The notes beneath the pieces are model-generated. The model worked only from the letters and a program-made list of their open reading frames with translations, ran no database searches and had not been told where the DNA came from. The position numbers and the translations under genes are program-made. Shown here piece after piece: positions 61,423 to 64,000 of a stretch of DNA of 64,000 nt. Origin of the DNA: Atopobium sp. BS2. GTDB taxonomy: Bacteria > Actinomycetota > Coriobacteriia > Coriobacteriales > Atopobiaceae. The stretch is taken from positions 1-64,000 of the forward strand of contig NZ_JDFG01000033.1 in NCBI RefSeq assembly GCF_000565075.1, in the 5' to 3' direction. Within the stretch, counting starts at the first letter, position 1. Each line of letters opens with the position of its first letter.

Positions 61423-62757
61423 ATGACGCAAAAAGTTACGGTAGTAGGCGCTGGTTTAGCTGGAAGTGAATGTGCCTTACAGCTTGCTTCTCGTGGTATT
61501 TCTGTAGAGCTCATTGAGCAGCGTCCTGTTGTGTCTTCTCCAGCGCATCACACAGACATGTTTGCTGAACTGGTATGCTCCAACTCTTTGAAATCTACTA
61601 AAGAAGACTCTGCAGCTGGAATTTTAAAGTCAGAGCTTAAGAAGATGAACAGTTTTCTGCTTCGTATAGCAGAAGAAAACTCTGTTCCTGCAGGTGGCGC
61701 GCTTGCGGTAAATAGGGAAGAGTTTTCAAAAGCAGTAACTGAGCAGATTAAAAATCACCCCAACATCTCTGTGACTCATGCAGAGGTTACAGAGCTTACT
61801 GAAGAGCCAACAGTTATCGCTGCAGGCCCTCTGTGTTCTGATAGCTTGTACCAGGCTATTTCTAAGCGTGTGGGAACTGACAGAATGTCGTTTTTTGACG
61901 CAGCAGCACCTATTGTCTCTGAAGAGTCAATCGACCGCTCAATTGCATTCTCCCAGTCTCGTTATGAGGATTTAGGAATTGGCGATTACCTTAATTGCCC
62001 TATGAATAAAGAGGAATACGACACATTTGTAGAGGAGTTACTGTCTGCTAAACGTGTTATCGGACACGATTTTGAGCAATCCGATTTGTTCCAGGCATGT
62101 CAGCCAATTGAGGAAGTGGCAAGAACAGGACATGATTCAATTAGATTTGGAGCGCTAAAACCTGTTGGACTTATTGATCCCAGAACAGGTAAACGTCCCT
62201 GGGCGGCAGTTCAGCTTCGTGCAGAAAATACAGCTAAAACAGCATTTAACCTGGTTGGTTTTCAGACAAACCTTACCTGGGGAGAGCAAAAACGCGTATT
62301 TACGCTCATCCCAGGCTTGGAGAATGCTGAGTTTGTTCGCTATGGCGTCATGCATAGAAACTCTTTTGTTGATTCTCCTCATGCGCTTGATAGGTCATTT
62401 GGAATTCCAGGCACTTCTACTATTCTTGCAGGTCAAATTACAGGTACAGAAGGCTATGTTGAGGCGATTGCCTCAGGTTTGCTTGCAGCGCTTAACATGT
62501 ACGCTCGTCTGTTAGGCAAAGAGGAAGTCAAGCTTCCTTTAACAACCTCGTTTGGCTCTCTTGTGGGATATGCAACAAATCCAAATACCAAAGATTACCA
62601 GCCTATGCATGTTAACTTTGGAATTTTTGAGCCATTGGACGAGCACATTAAAAGAAAAGATGAGCGCCGCAAGAAGATGGCGGAGCGCGCTCATAAAGAT
62701 TTTGATGAGTATCTTGCCTCTCGCCACGAACTCTTTGATAGTGTAAAGCGTGATTAA
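61423..62757 (+). CDS. trmFO: Folate-dependent tRNA-U54 methyltransferase TrmFO
   Basis: TrmFO uses methylene-THF and FAD to make m5U54 in tRNA. The 444-residue product has the FAD-binding start VTVVGAGLAGSECALQLASR (residues 4-23), the HTDMFAELVCSNSLKS segment, LNCPMNKEEYDTF, and a late GLLAALNMYARLLG. It is typical of bacteria that lack the SAM-dependent TrmA; the RlmD-like gene at 7.6 kb then more likely acts on rRNA. Its end overlaps the recombinase gene by eight bases. Confidence 0.96.
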   Translation: MTQKVTVVGAGLAGSECALQLASRGISVELIEQRPVVSSPAHHTDMFAELVCSNSLKSTKEDSAAGILKSELKKMNSFLLRIAEENSVPAGGALAVNREEFSKAVTEQIKNHPNISVTHAEVTELTEEPTVIAAGPLCSDSLYQAISKRVGTDRMSFFDAAAPIVSEESIDRSIAFSQSRYEDLGIGDYLNCPMNKEEYDTFVEELLSAKRVIGHDFEQSDLFQACQPIEEVARTGHDSIRFGALKPVGLIDPRTGKRPWAAVQLRAENTAKTAFNLVGFQTNLTWGEQKRVFTLIPGLENAEFVRYGVMHRNSFVDSPHALDRSFGIPGTSTILAGQITGTEGYVEAIASGLLAALNMYARLLGKEEVKLPLTTSFGSLVGYATNPNTKDYQPMHVNFGIFEPLDEHIKRKDERRKKMAERAHKDFDEYLASRHELFDSVKRD

Positions 62758-63676
62758 TGTGGGTATTTCTAAAGTGCAGGTAAGTCACGTTGAACAATTT
62801 ATTGAGTATTTAAGCAAGGTGAGGAATCTTTCTGAGAATACTTTAAGGTCATATCAAACTGATCTTTTGGCATTTGAGCAGTGGTGCAGTAGGGAAGGCG
62901 TTGAGGTAACTAAGGTTGATCACAGAAACCTTCGTTTGTATTTGGCTTACCTCAAACAAGCTCAATATTCAGCTAAAACGCTTAATAGGCACTTGTCTGC
63001 ATTACGCGGTTTTTACAAGTGGATGCAGCGAGAAAAACTGATTGCAACTGATCCCGCTCTTGCACTTAGTAATCCTCGAGCGCCACGTAATCTTCCACAT
63101 ACCATGACTGACTCTGATGTAAGCAGACTTTTGGAATCATGTGATATTTCAACTGCGGTAGGGCTTAGAGATAGAGCATTTCTTGAGTTTTTGTATGCAA
63201 CAGGAGCTCGTATTTCTGAGGTGGCGTCTCTCAAGCTTGAGCAGATTGATTTACAAAATGGAACAGTACGTCTCTTTGGCAAGGGTTCTAAAGAGCGAAT
63301 TGTTCCGTTATATGAGTCTGCAGTTGAGTGGCTTAAGAAGTACCTTAGGTCTTCTCGCCCTACGCTCTTGTTAAAAGACAAATCAGGGCGTGCACATTCA
63401 GCTCTCTTTATTTCTGTCAGAGGAAATGACATGAGCGCTGACTCTTTGCGCAAGGTTTTTTCGTCGTATCTAACGGCTGCAGGACTAGACAGCTCACTTT
63501 CTCCACATGCAATGAGGCATACGTACGCCACGGAGCTTCTTGGCGGTGGAGCAGATCTTCGTGTTGTGCAGGAACTTTTAGGCCATGAGTCGCTCTCAAC
63601 TACGCAGGTTTATACACATTTGTCAGTTGATAGGCTTAAAGAAGCGGCAAAGGCAGCTCATCCAAGATCAAAATAA
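62750..63676 (+). CDS. xerC: Tyrosine recombinase XerC/XerD-like
   Basis: This enzyme resolves chromosome dimers. The 308-residue product has an N-terminal SAM-like domain (FIEYLSKVRNLSENTLRSYQ) and the catalytic domain with Arg in ATGARISEVASL, the Lys in FGKGSKERIVP, HAMRHTYATELL (His-x-x-Arg), LGHESLSTTQVYTH and the Tyr nucleophile in VYTH. GTG is the start. Its place between trmFO and rpsB is the usual one for chromosomal Xer genes in this group. XerC versus XerD cannot be settled here. Confidence 0.93.
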   Translation: MINVGISKVQVSHVEQFIEYLSKVRNLSENTLRSYQTDLLAFEQWCSREGVEVTKVDHRNLRLYLAYLKQAQYSAKTLNRHLSALRGFYKWMQREKLIATDPALALSNPRAPRNLPHTMTDSDVSRLLESCDISTAVGLRDRAFLEFLYATGARISEVASLKLEQIDLQNGTVRLFGKGSKERIVPLYESAVEWLKKYLRSSRPTLLLKDKSGRAHSALFISVRGNDMSADSLRKVFSSYLTAAGLDSSLSPHAMRHTYATELLGGGADLRVVQELLGHESLSTTQVYTHLSVDRLKEAAKAAHPRSK

Positions 63677-63947
63677 GCTGAGCGTTGTTGCGAAATATCT
63701 TGCGCAAAGAAGTTTGATGCATTTACGCAGTATTTGTAGAGGTTATGGTCTAAATTCTTTATAGACGTAGCCCTTGTTTTCCTGCTATACTTTCAAAAGT
63801 TGTGTAGAAGCACAACATGCTGTTACCAAACAGCACAAAATCGCACGTACGACTACTTGTTTGCCGTGGTGCCTAACGCTAAGCCAGGTGTTGGGTGGTT
63901 TTAACAAGGTTTGAACTCGTACGGAGGAACAACCAATGGAGGTAAAA
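63677..63947 (+). promoter_or_regulatory. rpsB promoter and leader
   Basis: A -10 TATACT (63786-63791) is paired with a weak -35, TAGACG (63762-63767), at 18 bases. The predicted leader of about 150 bases contains GTTGTG/CACAAC (starting near 63800) and GCTGTT/AACAGC hairpins. No gene is visible. An S2 autoregulatory leader is possible. Confidence 0.45.
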
Positions 63948-64000
63948 ATGGCTGCAAAGATTACTATTCAGACTCTTCTGGATGCTGGTTGCCACTATGG
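63948..64000 (+). CDS. rpsB: 30S ribosomal protein S2, 5' part only
   Basis: The window ends 18 codons into this gene. The visible residues MAAKITIQTLLDAGCHYG match the invariant start of S2 (ITIxxLLDAGxHxG). ATGGAGGT upstream provides the ribosome binding site. The in-frame ATG at 63936, preceded by ACGGAGGAACAACC, is an alternative start. Confidence 0.9.
   Translation, partial: MAAKITIQTLLDAGCHY

Overview
The window looks like a piece of chromosome from a moderately low-GC actinobacterium of the class Coriobacteriia, most like the Atopobium/Lancefieldella/Olsenella group. This is inferred from gene content and order: an anaerobic pyruvate formate-lyase system, ECF vitamin-type transport, a CtpE-like P-type ATPase, paired radical-SAM proteins, and actinobacterial-style rplU-rpmA-obg-nadD-rsfS and rplS-rnhB-yraN-comM-dprA-trmFO-xer-rpsB orders. 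I could not run a database search. Almost all of the sequence is housekeeping. I see no prophage, CRISPR array, rRNA or transposase gene.

Layout. 1-404: a partial copy of a non-coding repeat. 405-9961: mostly leftward genes (GNAT, aldose epimerase-like, pta, maf, ferredoxin, GNAT, RlmD-like methylase, trpS), interrupted by rightward glf and a family 2 glycosyltransferase (3093-5339). A second repeat copy (5376-5840) appears to sit inside the loop of a bidirectional terminator between the glycosyltransferase and maf. 10209-10322: a 37-residue membrane peptide gene. 10426-13716: a pyruvate formate-lyase operon in which the enzyme is split into a large catalytic chain and a separate 83-residue glycyl-radical chain, followed by its activase. 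14738-21602: a leftward shikimate cluster (aroB, aroA, aroC, chorismate mutase, an AroE-AroK fusion, and a PTS EIIB-AroQ fusion) with a KDPG-type aldolase gene placed inside it. 21714-34577: tRNA-Arg(CCG), a P-type ATPase, zinc-ribbon, cyclophilin and TPR proteins, then the rod-shape operon mreB-mreC-mreD-pbp2-rodA plus a DUF697-like gene. 34582-38113: paired radical-SAM genes and rplU-rpmA. 38228-41804: a tryptophan-codon leader peptide and attenuator in front of a complete ECF transporter. 41874-49290: obg-nadD-yqeK-rsfS, dinB on the other strand, and rpsP-khpA-rimM-trmD-lepB. 49324-57000: glyQ-glyS, a half-length PPDK regulatory protein, ppdK and dgt. 57114-64000: rplS-rnhB-yraN-comM-dprA-trmFO-xer and the start of rpsB.

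How it works together. Carbon flow around PEP, pyruvate and acetyl-CoA is well represented: PPDK, split PFL and Pta. Aromatic metabolism is also prominent: nearly the whole shikimate pathway plus an apparently tryptophan-regulated importer. Cell-wall elongation and translation or ribosome maturation fill most of the rest. The most notable observations are the hairpin-ended element, a dispersed word with consensus GGCGAGAAACCC (at least 16 exact copies of its first nine bases), the split PFL, the EIIB-AroQ fusion, the Trp attenuator on an ECF transporter, and the PPDK regulator that lacks its P-loop half.
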